A stretch of 64,000 nt of DNA, taken from CAWFGW01 sp963849955. GTDB lineage: Bacteria; Bacteroidota; Bacteroidia; Cytophagales; JAAEPT01. The stretch is from NCBI GenBank assembly GCA_963849955.1, contig CAWKJU010000019.1, positions 1-64,000 on the forward strand. Direction: 5' to 3'. The notes beneath the pieces were generated by a model that was not told where the DNA came from, made no database searches, and worked only from the letters and a program-made list of their open reading frames with translations. A program made the translations under genes and the position numbers. Shown here one piece after another: positions 37,333-46,778 of this stretch; position 1 is the stretch's first letter; each line of letters begins with the position of its first letter.

Positions 37333-38525
37333 AAAAGGTAATCGTTATCGGTGGCGGAGCATCAGGCTTTTTTGCAGCAATTAATATTGCGGAAAAACAC
37401 CCTGATTATCAGGTCACTATTCTAGAAAAAACTGATAAAGTACTTAGCAAAGTCAAAGTTTCCGGGGGCGGCCGCTGTAATGTTACCCACCATGAGTTTA
37501 ACATTAAACCGTTTAGCAAAAACTACCCTAGAGGTGAGAAACAAGTCTTAAAATTGCTTCACCACTTTCAAGCCGAAGACACGGTCAATTGGTTTAAAAA
37601 GCGGGGTATCCCACTCAAAATTGAAAAAGATGGACGCATGTTTCCGATTACGGATTCTTCTCAAACGATTATTGATTGTTTTTTAAGTGAAGCACAACGG
37701 CTAAAAATTAACATTCTTAAAAAAGCCGCTGTAAACGACATTCAACAAAAGGATCAGTGGCTCATCGCAACAAAAGAAAACAACTATACGGCCGACTATT
37801 TAGTGATTACAAGTGGATCAGCAACTTCCATGTGGCAAATTTTAAACAAGCTTGGCCACACCATTGAACCTCCTGTACCTTCATTATTTACCTTTAAAAT
37901 TGACGACCCCAGAATTAAAGACTTGCCAGGTGTGGCATTCAAACAGGTTACTGCCAAGGTAGCCGGTACAAAATTAATAACTGAAGGTCCCTTATTAATT
38001 ACACACTGGGGGTTGAGTGCTCCAGCCATTTTGCGACTTTCTGCTTGGGGTGCATTAGAGCTAGCCGAAAAAAACTACCATTTTCTACTCAACATCAACC
38101 TCGTGTCGTTGCCTTTTGAAACAGTCAAAATGGCTTTAATGGAACTTGCTCAGGTATCTCCAAAGAAACTACCTGAAAACACAGTGCCTTTTGATTTACC
38201 TAAACGCTATTGGCAGAACTTGTTAAAATATATTCAAGTGAATCCTGAAAACCGCTGGTGCGACATTGGCAGCAAAACAATTAATAAGCTCTCAGAGGAA
38301 TTGACCAACGCCCAATTTCAAGTCACTGGAAAAAGTACGTTTAAAGAAGAGTTTGTAACTTGTGGTGGAGTCAAGTTATCAGAAATTGACACTAACACGA
38401 TGAAAAGTAACCTACTCCAAAACCTTTTCTTTGCTGGAGAGGTTATCAACGTAGACGCAATCACGGGTGGGTTTAACTTTCAAAATGCATGGACCACAGC
38501 GTGGGTAGTTTCTGAAAACATATAA
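37329..38525 (+). CDS. NAD(P)/FAD-dependent oxidoreductase, HI0933/YhiN (BaiN) family
   Basis: A 398-residue flavoprotein. It begins with the dinucleotide-binding motif VIVIGGGASGFFAAINIAE. The family signature KVKVSGGGRCNVTHHE follows, and the C-terminal FAD-binding end is FFAGEVINVDAITGGFNFQNAWTTAWV. The HI0933/YhiN family includes BaiN, implicated in bile-acid dehydroxylation in a gut clostridium, but most members have unknown substrates. It is translationally coupled to the aminotransferase. Confidence 0.9.
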   Translation: MKKVIVIGGGASGFFAAINIAEKHPDYQVTILEKTDKVLSKVKVSGGGRCNVTHHEFNIKPFSKNYPRGEKQVLKLLHHFQAEDTVNWFKKRGIPLKIEKDGRMFPITDSSQTIIDCFLSEAQRLKINILKKAAVNDIQQKDQWLIATKENNYTADYLVITSGSATSMWQILNKLGHTIEPPVPSLFTFKIDDPRIKDLPGVAFKQVTAKVAGTKLITEGPLLITHWGLSAPAILRLSAWGALELAEKNYHFLLNINLVSLPFETVKMALMELAQVSPKKLPENTVPFDLPKRYWQNLLKYIQVNPENRWCDIGSKTINKLSEELTNAQFQVTGKSTFKEEFVTCGGVKLSEIDTNTMKSNLLQNLFFAGEVINVDAITGGFNFQNAWTTAWVVSENI

Positions 38526-38546
38526 TTTAATTAAAATAACGCTATT

Positions 38547-38858
38547 ATGAGTGCCATCATGAACTTCGCTATATTTCCTATTGATAAGGGGGATCACATC
38601 GGTGAGTATGTCAGCAAGGTAATTGCCTATATTAAAGCAAGTGGTGTGGACTACCAATTTAGTCCCATGGGTACAATCATTGAAGCCCCCACTGTACCTG
38701 AGTTATTAAAAATAGTGGAAAAAGCCTACGAAATTATGGATCCTATTTCTGACCGTATCTATTGCGTCATGAATATGGATTACAATAAAAATAAAATAGG
38801 TCTATTAAAAAGTAAGACAAATTCTGTTGAAAGTAGAATTGGAGAGGTAAATAAGTAA
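38547..38858 (+). CDS. MTH1187/YkoF-type thiamine-binding-like protein
   Basis: A 103-residue protein. IMNFAIFPIDKGDHIGEYVSKVIAYIKASGVDYQFSPMGTIIEAPTVPELL matches the general plan of the MTH1187 family (PF01910), which has a ferredoxin-like fold and binds thiamine or related small molecules. It has no membrane segment. It follows the flavoprotein by 21 bases and may share its transcript. Confidence 0.65.
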   Translation: MSAIMNFAIFPIDKGDHIGEYVSKVIAYIKASGVDYQFSPMGTIIEAPTVPELLKIVEKAYEIMDPISDRIYCVMNMDYNKNKIGLLKSKTNSVESRIGEVNK

Positions 38859-38922
38859 GAAAATCAAGTTTTATGATAGACTGTTTACCTATCAATTGTA
38901 TATTTGATGTTTAATATTCTAA

Positions 38923-39378
38923 ATGGCAATTTCTAAAGAACTACGTAGTCAAATTATTAAGTTTACCTCTTTCGGTATTATTGCCCTTTTAGCAGATTTA
39001 GGAACCTATTATCTTGTATTAAACTTACTTGATAAAGAGAGCTTATCGTTGCTTATTACCGCAAAGCTTGCCAAAACAATATCATTTATAGTTGGAACTA
39101 CGGTCACCTATTATTTGAATAAAAAATGGACGTGGGGTAAAACCGATAAATCGAAAAGTAGGTTTGTGAAGTTTTTGCTACTTTATACTGTCTCATTAAT
39201 CATCAATGTCAGCATCAACTCACTAGCATTAACAGTTTTGATTGTTATTCAAGACACAATCGATTTTCCCTTCAAATATTTAATCGCCTTTATATCTGCT
39301 GCAGGTGCAAGTGCAGTGTTTACTTTTTTTGGTCAAAAATTTTGGGTTTTTAAAGATAAACCAACTTTAATCCCATAA
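38923..39378 (+). CDS. GtrA-family membrane protein
   Basis: A 151-residue protein with four hydrophobic spans. It shows GtrA features, including IKFTSFGIIALLADLGTYYLVLN at the N-terminus, TVTYYLNKKWTW after the second span, and KFWVFKD at the end. GtrA-like proteins are thought to help move lipid-linked sugars across the membrane for cell-surface polysaccharides. Its 3' end overlaps the convergent murI gene by 12 bases. Confidence 0.85.
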   Translation: MAISKELRSQIIKFTSFGIIALLADLGTYYLVLNLLDKESLSLLITAKLAKTISFIVGTTVTYYLNKKWTWGKTDKSKSRFVKFLLLYTVSLIINVSINSLALTVLIVIQDTIDFPFKYLIAFISAAGASAVFTFFGQKFWVFKDKPTLIP

Positions 39379-40185
39379 GGGATAGTGTTTCAAATTAACT
39401 TCTCTTCCAAAAAATAATGCGGTGGACTCTTTGAACGAATCCGTAAAATCTGACACAAAAAAGGTGTGTTTATTTCTCTCTCCAGTATGTAATAACCCTT
39501 TCTCTTTTAACGATTGCTGCAGCACCTTACTTAACACATTAGGTGCATCAATGACTTCAATTGTATTGTTGTAAAATGCATTGATTTCTTTTTTAATCAA
39601 TGGATAGTGTGTACAAGCTAATATCAATGCTTTAACATCCTTCAACGAAGTATTGGTTAAATACTCTTCAATGATTTGATGGCTAATCGAATTATTAAAG
39701 AACCCCTCTTCAATCATGGGAGCTAACAAAGGGGTTGCCAATGAACTTAATTCCAAGCCAGGGTTTGCTTTGGCGAGCTTTGAGTCATAGGTATGCGAGG
39801 AAACGGTTTGTTTCGTTCCAATCAATCCAATTTTGTCATTAGTGTATTTAGCAGCTACATATTCAACCACAGGGTCAATCACACTGATAACGATTGCACG
39901 GGAGCCTACATATTCCTTCACTAAATCATAAGCCGCTGAAGAAGCAGAATTACAGGCAATCACAATCGCCTTACAATTTTGTTCAAGCAGCACATTACAA
40001 ATCTTAATGGAATAGGCTTGAATGCTCGTAGCCGATTTATCTCCATAAGGCAAATGAGCTGTGTCACCAAAATAAAAAAGTTGTTCTTGAGGTAATAAGT
40101 CTGCTATCGCTTTGGCAACAGTTAACCCCCCAATGCCACTATCAAAAACACCAATAGGGCTTGAACTATTCAGAGATGATAACAT
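39367..40185 (-). CDS. murI: Glutamate racemase
   Basis: MurI makes D-glutamate for peptidoglycan. The 272-residue protein carries IGVFDSGIGGLTVAKAI near the start and the two catalytic cysteines in AIVIACNSASSAAYD and ALILACTHYPLIKKEI. Length and motifs are normal. It overlaps the start-proximal end of the preceding small exported protein by 20 bases, so the two are co-transcribed. Confidence 0.96.
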   Translation of the reverse strand: MLSSLNSSSPIGVFDSGIGGLTVAKAIADLLPQEQLFYFGDTAHLPYGDKSATSIQAYSIKICNVLLEQNCKAIVIACNSASSAAYDLVKEYVGSRAIVISVIDPVVEYVAAKYTNDKIGLIGTKQTVSSHTYDSKLAKANPGLELSSLATPLLAPMIEEGFFNNSISHQIIEEYLTNTSLKDVKALILACTHYPLIKKEINAFYNNTIEVIDAPNVLSKVLQQSLKEKGLLHTGERNKHTFFVSDFTDSFKESTALFFGREVNLKHYPLWD

Positions 40186-40519
40186 TTACCTTGTTGTATT
40201 TACCTCCCTCAAGCTGCCCTGTTTTCTCTCCGCCAAACATGTTGTTTTTCTTACCGTTTTCCACTTGGATGTAATAATCAATCGGCTCTAAATCCCGAAA
40301 CTTTACTTTGCCTTTATTGTCCGTTTTCTCTGGACCGATAGCATTCGTAAGCTGGGTATAATCTTCTTCGGTTTTAAACAATTTGACTGTTGCACCTTCT
40401 TGTACGTTTCCGAGGTCATCTAACACGGTTACAATTAATGCCGTTTTGATTAATTGTGTTTGCGGAGTAAAAGCCATTACAGCTGCCGCGAGAACAAATA
40501 GTAAAAGTATCTTTTTCAT
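40166..40519 (-). CDS. Small exported protein with carboxypeptidase-regulatory-like fold
   Basis: A 117-residue protein starting at 40519 (signal MKKILLLFVLAAAVMAFTPQ). The mature part resembles the carboxypeptidase regulatory / CnaB-like beta-sandwich: LIVTVLDDLGNVQEGATVKLFKTEEDY ... TDNKGKVKFRDLEPIDYYIQVENGKKNN. Such folds often serve as periplasmic or outer-membrane interaction modules. It overlaps murI by 20 bases. The specific role is unknown. Confidence 0.65.
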   Translation of the reverse strand: MKKILLLFVLAAAVMAFTPQTQLIKTALIVTVLDDLGNVQEGATVKLFKTEEDYTQLTNAIGPEKTDNKGKVKFRDLEPIDYYIQVENGKKNNMFGGEKTGQLEGGKYNKVNVIISE

Positions 40520-40547
40520 AGTATTAAACATTTAATATTTCTCATAA

Positions 40548-41183
40548 CTACATTTTTTTTGCAGGATTACCAAAAACGGTGGCACCTTCTGGTACATTTT
40601 CAATAACTACTGAACCAGCACCCACACGTGCACCAGCACCAATTTTCACTCCAGAAACTACCGTTACACCTGATCCAATGAATGCACCTTCACCTATAAC
40701 GACACTCGAGTTGATAATGGTACCAGCACCAATTTGAACAAAATCCTCAATTACAGCATCAAAATCAATGAGTGAGTTACTATGAATAAGTGTATGGTTA
40801 TTCACCTTAGCTCCTGCATTAACATACACGCCTGCATTAATAAAATTACCATAACCTAAAAATGCCAGATCAGACACTTTGGCTAAAGGATGAACGGCAT
40901 TAATCGGCATTACTTTCCACTCTTCATGAAGCATTTCCACAAGACTTCTTTTGTAACTCATGTCATCGCTTGCGATAAACACATTACATTCATGGTCGAT
41001 GTACTTTAAAAGACTTTCATCATCTGTGCTTCCAAGTACCATTACCCCTTCTACCTCGGTTTGATGTAATTCCTGGTCATCGTCAAGAAAACAGTAGGTT
41101 ACTACATTTCCTTGATTAAAAATATCTAACGCAACTTTTCCTAACCCCTGAGCACCTAATATAATTACCGACTTTCCTTCCAT
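40548..41183 (-). CDS. NeuD/PglB-like sugar O-acyltransferase
   Basis: A 211-residue enzyme. The N-terminal half is a small Rossmann-like nucleotide-binding domain (VIILGAQGLGKVALDIF). The C-terminal half is a left-handed beta helix of hexapeptide repeats (IGAGTIINSSVVIGEGAFIGSGVTVVSGVKIGAGARVGAGSVV). This combination is typical of NeuD and PglD acyltransferases that acetylate amino sugars for surface glycans. It starts at the last base of the oligoendopeptidase gene. Confidence 0.88.
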   Translation of the reverse strand: MEGKSVIILGAQGLGKVALDIFNQGNVVTYCFLDDDQELHQTEVEGVMVLGSTDDESLLKYIDHECNVFIASDDMSYKRSLVEMLHEEWKVMPINAVHPLAKVSDLAFLGYGNFINAGVYVNAGAKVNNHTLIHSNSLIDFDAVIEDFVQIGAGTIINSSVVIGEGAFIGSGVTVVSGVKIGAGARVGAGSVVIENVPEGATVFGNPAKKM

Positions 41184-42901
41184 TATTTAACTTCCTCCAA
41201 TTCTGCTTTGATAAAATCGATTAGCTCTTTAATGTACGATTTGGAAAAATCGAACCGTACTCCAGCAGCTTCATATATTTCTGAAATAGGCTTTTTATAA
41301 CCGAGTTTCAACGCATCCATGTACTGCGCTAAACCTTTTTCTTTATTCTCTTTAAAATTCTTATAGACCGCAATGGCACCCAGTTGAGCCATACCATATT
41401 CGATATAATAAAAAGGTACTTCGTATAAATGCAGCTGCTTTTGCCAGATATAGTCTTTGTAAGACTCTAAACCTGACCAATCAACTACTGAAGAACTAAA
41501 TTGCTCAAACACACGATTCCAGGCTGCTTTTCTTTCTTCTATGGTGTGGGTAGGGTTTTCGTAAATCCAATGTTGAAACTTATCAATGGTAGCAACCCAT
41601 GGCAAGGTTTCAATCACTTGCTCTAAGTGCTCACGTTTAGCGCGTTTAAAGTCTTCTTCATTATCAAAAAACTCATCCCACGTGTCTAAGGTCATCAATT
41701 CCATCGACATTGACGCCAATTCTGCCACTTCTGAAGGCGTATGCTTAAAGTCACTTAATTCTAAATCCCTTGTTACAAAAGAGTGAAATGCATGTCCTCC
41801 TTCGTGTACCATGGTCACCACATCACGCAATTGACCAGAAGCATTCATAAAAATAAAGGGAACACCTACTTCGTCAAGTGGATAATTATAGCCACCTGGA
41901 GCTTTGCCAATTCTTGAATCCAAATCCAGGTGATTCATCGCTTTCATGATGCGCAGCTTATCACCCAAATCCGTGCTCAAGCGATCAAAACAGCGGATAG
42001 ATTTGTCCAATAATTCCTCTCCTGTTTCAAATGCTTTTAAGGGTTTGTTTCCGTCTACATCTACAGATCCATCCCATGGTCTAAGAGTATCTACTCCAAG
42101 TTTTCTTTTTCTTTCTTCTGCAAATTGGTTTAATAAAGGAACAATTTCCGAAGCGATTGATTCATGAAAATCGAAACAGTCTTGGGGCGTATAATCAAAC
42201 CGACCTAAGGCTTTAAATTTATAATCCCGATAGTTATCGAAACCCGCATTTTGAGCGATTTGGTGTCTCAAACCAATCAAGGTATTAAACAGTTCGTCTA
42301 ATTGTTCACTATCTTGCTCTCTTCGTTTTTGAATCATAAAATACACTTTCTCACGCATTGCACGATCAGTGTCTTTCAGATAAACCGAAGCTTGTTGTAA
42401 GGTTAGTTCCTTTCCATCCAGCTCAATAGTCATTGCGCCATTAATAGCGCCAAATTTTTGTGACTCCTGGGAAGATTTCACATTTAAAGGGATGTTTTCC
42501 TCACGAAACAATTCAATATTTGTTCGTATTGAACGAATCATGATATCGTATCCTTCCTGTTTTTTTAATTCATCCAAAAAGGGAGATTCCACGGCCTTTT
42601 TACTTAACTCATTTTCAATCGGCTCAATGTGGGGACTAATTTCAGAAATGAAATAGTTATAACTATCGGTCAAGGCTTGATCTTTGGTGTTGCAAGTCAT
42701 TTTGATATAGCGCCACGCCAGATCTTCCTCCAACATGGATTCCAGCTCACTCTTATCCTGAAACCAGCGTTTCAACTCGCTGGCAGAGTTAATTTTGCGA
42801 TCCTTTAATTCGATAAAAAAAGGTTTTAAGCTTTCCCAATCGATGACTATAAAGTCTTCTGGCAAGAAATTTCTTGCTCCTCTTTCCAATACCTCTACCA
42901 T
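41183..42901 (-). CDS. M3-family oligoendopeptidase
   Basis: A 572-residue zinc metallopeptidase of family M3. The zinc-binding motif HEGGH lies in TMVHEGGHAFHSF, and the third ligand glutamate is in PSEVAELASMSMELM. The protein is largely helical and has no signal peptide, so it degrades short peptides in the cytoplasm. Length fits bacterial PepF-like enzymes. It shares one base with the downstream acyltransferase gene. Confidence 0.93.
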   Translation of the reverse strand: MVEVLERGARNFLPEDFIVIDWESLKPFFIELKDRKINSASELKRWFQDKSELESMLEEDLAWRYIKMTCNTKDQALTDSYNYFISEISPHIEPIENELSKKAVESPFLDELKKQEGYDIMIRSIRTNIELFREENIPLNVKSSQESQKFGAINGAMTIELDGKELTLQQASVYLKDTDRAMREKVYFMIQKRREQDSEQLDELFNTLIGLRHQIAQNAGFDNYRDYKFKALGRFDYTPQDCFDFHESIASEIVPLLNQFAEERKRKLGVDTLRPWDGSVDVDGNKPLKAFETGEELLDKSIRCFDRLSTDLGDKLRIMKAMNHLDLDSRIGKAPGGYNYPLDEVGVPFIFMNASGQLRDVVTMVHEGGHAFHSFVTRDLELSDFKHTPSEVAELASMSMELMTLDTWDEFFDNEEDFKRAKREHLEQVIETLPWVATIDKFQHWIYENPTHTIEERKAAWNRVFEQFSSSVVDWSGLESYKDYIWQKQLHLYEVPFYYIEYGMAQLGAIAVYKNFKENKEKGLAQYMDALKLGYKKPISEIYEAAGVRFDFSKSYIKELIDFIKAELEEVK

Positions 42902-42916
42902 CTTCCCTAGTGTGTT

Positions 42917-44026
42917 TTACTCAATTTCAATTACAATTCCATCTGATTTTGGGTGACCAATACAGGTCAACACATAACCTTGCTCAATTTGTGAGGCCGT
43001 CAATCCATCCTCGTGATCCATTTCTACGGTACCGCTAGTACATTTACCCATACAAGCTGTACACAAACCACTTTGACACGAAAACGGCATATCAATACCT
43101 TTATCCAACGCAGTAAACAAAATACTTTCGTTTTCTGAAACATCAAACTGGTGCTCTTCGCCCGCAATTTTCACTGTTATTTTATATACATCATCACCTT
43201 CTGTAGTGCTTGTTTTTGAAAGTGTATCTTCAGCAGCCAGGCTTACAAATACCTCTTTCTTGAAGCGAGTCATATCTGCTCCCATGTCTACCAATGTTTC
43301 CTCCACCGTTTCCATCATTGGAGTGGGGCCACACACAAAATATTCGATGGGATCAGTAATTTCAATATTGAGGTTAGCAAAATATTTTTTTATCGTTTTA
43401 GAGGTTAAAAAACCTGGTACTTCTATTTCAACGTTTTTAGTCCCAAAACCTAAAAACCCTTTTCTCTTTTCTACTTGAATCGATACATTTTGATCATCTA
43501 AATGATGAATCAAGCGAAACCGTTCGCCATATTGGACTTTAATTTCATCCAGTTGTTTTTGAAAGATAATGCTATCGGTTCCTCTGTTTGAATAAATTAA
43601 TGAAACTAAACTTCCTGACTCTTGACTCAAGACCGTCTTTAGAATTGACATCATCGGTGTAATTCCACTTCCACCACCAAACAACACCACGTGCCGTTGC
43701 TGGCCGGGGTGTGGCTCTAAGGTAAAGGTTCCCATCGGAGCCAATACGCGGAGTTCATCGCCAGCTTTCACCGTATCATTTATATAATTAGACACCTTAC
43801 CGCCTTTCACTCGCTTGACCGTGACAGCCAAATTTTCATCATTATATGGTGAAGTGCATATCGAATAGGCTCTTCGTTCTTCTCTACCATCAATCGGAAT
43901 CAGCAGGGTTAAGAACTGACCTGATTTATAGCTTATTTTATCTTCTGGTTGTTGAAAAACGATACTTATTGTGTCAGCAGTTTCGTTTCTTACCTCAACT
44001 ACTTTTAGATTTAATTCTTTACTCAT
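42917..44026 (-). CDS. Ferredoxin-type NAD(P)H reductase, PaaE/Hmp-like
   Basis: A 369-residue electron-transfer enzyme in three parts. An FAD domain (RAYSICTSPYND) leads, then an NAD(P) domain (VLFGGGSGITPMMSILKTVL ... YFVCGPTPMMETV). A C-terminal plant-type 2Fe-2S ferredoxin follows with cysteines spaced as SCQSGLCTACMGKC and a last one in LTCIGHP. This order matches phenylacetyl-CoA epoxidase reductase PaaE and related reductases. No paa genes are adjacent, so the electron acceptor is unknown. Confidence 0.9.
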   Translation of the reverse strand: MSKELNLKVVEVRNETADTISIVFQQPEDKISYKSGQFLTLLIPIDGREERRAYSICTSPYNDENLAVTVKRVKGGKVSNYINDTVKAGDELRVLAPMGTFTLEPHPGQQRHVVLFGGGSGITPMMSILKTVLSQESGSLVSLIYSNRGTDSIIFQKQLDEIKVQYGERFRLIHHLDDQNVSIQVEKRKGFLGFGTKNVEIEVPGFLTSKTIKKYFANLNIEITDPIEYFVCGPTPMMETVEETLVDMGADMTRFKKEVFVSLAAEDTLSKTSTTEGDDVYKITVKIAGEEHQFDVSENESILFTALDKGIDMPFSCQSGLCTACMGKCTSGTVEMDHEDGLTASQIEQGYVLTCIGHPKSDGIVIEIE

Positions 44027-44142
44027 GCTATATTATTTTCTAATGCATAAAATTAACAATACCCACTTGTAGTACAAGTGAGAAATATCAACAAATGTAA
44101 TTTGATTTAGTTTTATAAAGCGAAAACTACTGTTTCTGCTTT

Positions 44143-44895
44143 CTATCGAGTAGGATAACCGAATATGTTTCTGAAAAGTTTTCTGGCTTTACGCTGATCG
44201 GGTTGGTCGTATACTTTTTTGGTTGGCTTCCAATCTTCACCTACTTCAGGATGCTGATCTTTACCCCACCAGGGAGTAATGCGTGAACGATAAGCCACGT
44301 TAAAGGGATCTTTTTCTTTTTCTTCTTTCTTTGCCCGCTTTTCTTCCATGCGAGCCTCTCGATCTGCCTTTCTAATTTCTCGAGGTGAAAGCTTTAAGTC
44401 GTCAGCATCGTCCATGTTTTCTTCCTCCAGAATAGCTTTTTCTTCGGCTGTTAACCCTCCTGTTTCAGCCCCTTCTTCATCGTCATCTTTATCTTTGTTC
44501 TTTTTCTTTCTTTTCTTTTTCTTGTCCTTTACTGGCTCATCAATGGTTTCTCCTGATTCTTCTAACAAACTTTTTTCTTCGTCAGTGAGTAACTCATCTT
44601 CCTCTTCATCCTTGTTTTTTTTCTTCTTTTTCTTTTTGTCTTTTTTCTTTTTTGATGAGGCATCAACTTGTGTTGAATCACTAATCACTCCCTCATCTCC
44701 TACAGCCGTTGTATCAGAAAGTTCTTTTTTCAGCTTTTTCTTTGCTTTTTTTGCCTTACCTGAATTGGTGAAAATTAATGCGTGTTGGTGCATTTTAGAA
44801 ATTTTACATGACGGTATGGGGCACTTCTTTTTGGAAAGTGAGCACGCTGAGAATAAAAATCCGGAAATTATTAATATTAAAAGGGAGTACTTCAT
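44143..44895 (-). CDS. Highly charged lipoprotein
   Basis: A 250-residue lipoprotein starting at 44895 (MKYSLLILIISGFLFSAC). The cysteine is followed by a small folded-looking segment (KKKCPIPSCKISKMHQHALIF). About 150 residues then consist almost only of Lys, Asp and Glu, including runs of seven lysines. Two related units, LTDEEKSLLEE and LTAEEKAILEE, each follow a charged run. The end (SRITPWWGKDQHPEVGEDWKP ... FRNIFGYPTR) is conserved-looking. It is probably periplasm-facing and disordered. The function is unknown, and the opposite-strand reading is a compositional shadow. Confidence 0.65.
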   Translation of the reverse strand: MKYSLLILIISGFLFSACSLSKKKCPIPSCKISKMHQHALIFTNSGKAKKAKKKLKKELSDTTAVGDEGVISDSTQVDASSKKKKDKKKKKKKNKDEEEDELLTDEEKSLLEESGETIDEPVKDKKKKRKKKNKDKDDDEEGAETGGLTAEEKAILEEENMDDADDLKLSPREIRKADREARMEEKRAKKEEKEKDPFNVAYRSRITPWWGKDQHPEVGEDWKPTKKVYDQPDQRKARKLFRNIFGYPTR

Positions 44896-45219
44896 GAATA
44901 ACAATTCAAGGGCAAAGTTAAAATCTTTACTCTTGAGCACAGCATTTTTTCTAATTTTTTAATTCACCAAGAGTTTTGTGTACGGAATTCGTTCTAATTA
45001 GATACATCACAGGTAAAGAGTTAACCGTAATTATATTGATCATCAATAAATTATATACATAAAAAAGTTAACGATTCCAAAAACAGGCCATCAATTCAAA
45101 GTATATTGAAGCCGCTTGGGAAAAATATCAAGCGTTTTCATTTAAATAAAATGTAGTATATTGTGCGGTATTTTTAAATGTAAAACATAAGTTCAAAACT
45201 TATAACAAATTTATTCAGT
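44896..45219. other. Intergenic region between divergent genes
   Basis: This 324-base gap lies between the charged lipoprotein and the sugar transporter. It must hold both promoters. No convincing TTTG/TAnnTTTG pair, hairpin or repeat was recognised in it. Confidence 0.5.
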
Positions 45220-46692
45220 ATGGCAGGAGGAGTAGCGCCTAGTTCTAGTAATAATACATCGTTTGATCCTAATAAGAATTATAATGTTCCATTAGCGATC
45301 ATCACGACCCTTTTTTTTATGTGGGGATTCATCACTTGTATGAATGACATACTAATTCCGAAGTTTAAAAAAGTGTTTGAATTAAGCGGTACTGAAGCCC
45401 TATTGGTTCAAAGTGCTTTTTTTGGAGCTTTTTTCTTTGTTTCGTTAATCTATTTCATTCTTTCAATTACAGGAAATGACCTTATTGCAAAATACGGTTA
45501 TAAGAAAGCCATCATTGTTGGTTTATTGGTGTGTGCATTGGGTTGCTTCGGCTTTATTCCGGCAGCAAACATGGCTTCCTACAATTTATTCCTTACTTCT
45601 CTTTTTATTTTAGCTTCTGGAGTTACCATTTTACAAATGGGTGCTAACCCCTATGTTACTTTATTAGGTAGCCCAGGTGGAGCTTCAAGTCGATTAAACA
45701 TGACCCAGGCCTTTAACTCGTTAGGTACAACAGTAGCACCTATAATTGGTGGGATTTTAATCTTCTCGTGTCTTCCGGAAGAACACCCCCTTGATTCAGT
45801 CGTAATGCCCTATGTTGCCCTAGCGTTAACGTTAATGGCGCTGGCTTTTTTAATCTTGTTTTCAAATTTACCTGCCGTTACAGACAGTGGATCAGAAAGC
45901 CTTAAAAAAGGGAAAGGCGCGTTCGCTTACAGTCACTTGGTGCTTGGTGTAATTTGTATTTTTGCCTATGTAGGTGGTGAAGTTTCAATTGGTTCCACCA
46001 TTATTAATTTCTTAGGGCTAGACAATATAGCCGGACTGGGTAATGAAGAGGCGGACAAATACCTCGCAGTCTATTGGGGTGGTGCCATGATTGGTCGTTT
46101 CTTTGCCTCTATTTTCTTAAATGAAGAAACGGTTATTAAAGATAAAATCGGTAGTATTCTTGGGATTTTAGGTTTCGGAGTTGTTTTGGCGTTATTTCTG
46201 ACTAACAAAGAAATCATCCTTAGCTTTATTATCCCTCCATGTGAAGGAGCAAAATCCCTTGTCTGGGATTTTAACTCTGCATTCATATTTATTGGAGTTG
46301 TTATCCTAAACATCATCGCTTTCCTTATTGGACAGAGAAAACCTGGAATGACACTAGGCATCTTTGCTTTAGTCGTTTGTGGATTACTCCTATATGCCAT
46401 CGTTGGAAATGGTTTTCCAGCTATGTGGGCAGTATTAGTCATTGGTTTATTCAACTCTATTATGTTCCCAACCATTTTCTCTTTAGCAATTAAAGGACTT
46501 GGCATTGATACTTCTCAAGGGAGCTCTTTATTAGTAATGGCTATTGTTGGTGGCGCATTTGTTCCAATCTTACAAGGGCTGGTTTGGGATGGCTCAGGCT
46601 CGTTACAATTGTCGTTTATTGTGCCTTTGATGTGTTATGCTTATATCGCCTTCTACGGTTTTATTGGCTCGAATCCGAAGAATGTAAACTAA
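45220..46692 (+). CDS. FucP-like sugar:proton symporter
   Basis: A 490-residue major-facilitator protein of the fucose/glucose/galactose group, with about twelve membrane spans. The start region NVPLAIITTLFFMWGFITCMNDILIPKFKKVF is the group's strongest signature. LFILASGVTILQMGANPYVTLLG and SRLNMTQAFNSLGTTVAP follow. Members import L-fucose, glucose or galactose with protons. The substrate cannot be told from the sequence alone. It is followed by a terminator. Confidence 0.92.
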   Translation: MAGGVAPSSSNNTSFDPNKNYNVPLAIITTLFFMWGFITCMNDILIPKFKKVFELSGTEALLVQSAFFGAFFFVSLIYFILSITGNDLIAKYGYKKAIIVGLLVCALGCFGFIPAANMASYNLFLTSLFILASGVTILQMGANPYVTLLGSPGGASSRLNMTQAFNSLGTTVAPIIGGILIFSCLPEEHPLDSVVMPYVALALTLMALAFLILFSNLPAVTDSGSESLKKGKGAFAYSHLVLGVICIFAYVGGEVSIGSTIINFLGLDNIAGLGNEEADKYLAVYWGGAMIGRFFASIFLNEETVIKDKIGSILGILGFGVVLALFLTNKEIILSFIIPPCEGAKSLVWDFNSAFIFIGVVILNIIAFLIGQRKPGMTLGIFALVVCGLLLYAIVGNGFPAMWAVLVIGLFNSIMFPTIFSLAIKGLGIDTSQGSSLLVMAIVGGAFVPILQGLVWDGSGSLQLSFIVPLMCYAYIAFYGFIGSNPKNVN

Positions 46693-46715
46693 GTATTCAT
46701 CAACGAATGAATTTT

Positions 46716-46746
46716 AAAAAAGCTGAACAAATGTTCGGCTTTTTTG
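46716..46746 (+). terminator. Terminator after the sugar transporter
   Basis: AGCTGAACA pairs with TGTTCGGCT (one G-T pair), flanked by A and T runs. Confidence 0.75.
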
Positions 46747-46778
46747 CTTTATAATAACGCTTAACTGATATTTGAAGA

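Noticed and set aside
44348..44962. Plus-strand Ser/Phe-rich open frame of 204 residues
   Set aside because: It is a compositional shadow of the Lys/Glu-rich lipoprotein on the other strand, with no start signal or family resemblance.
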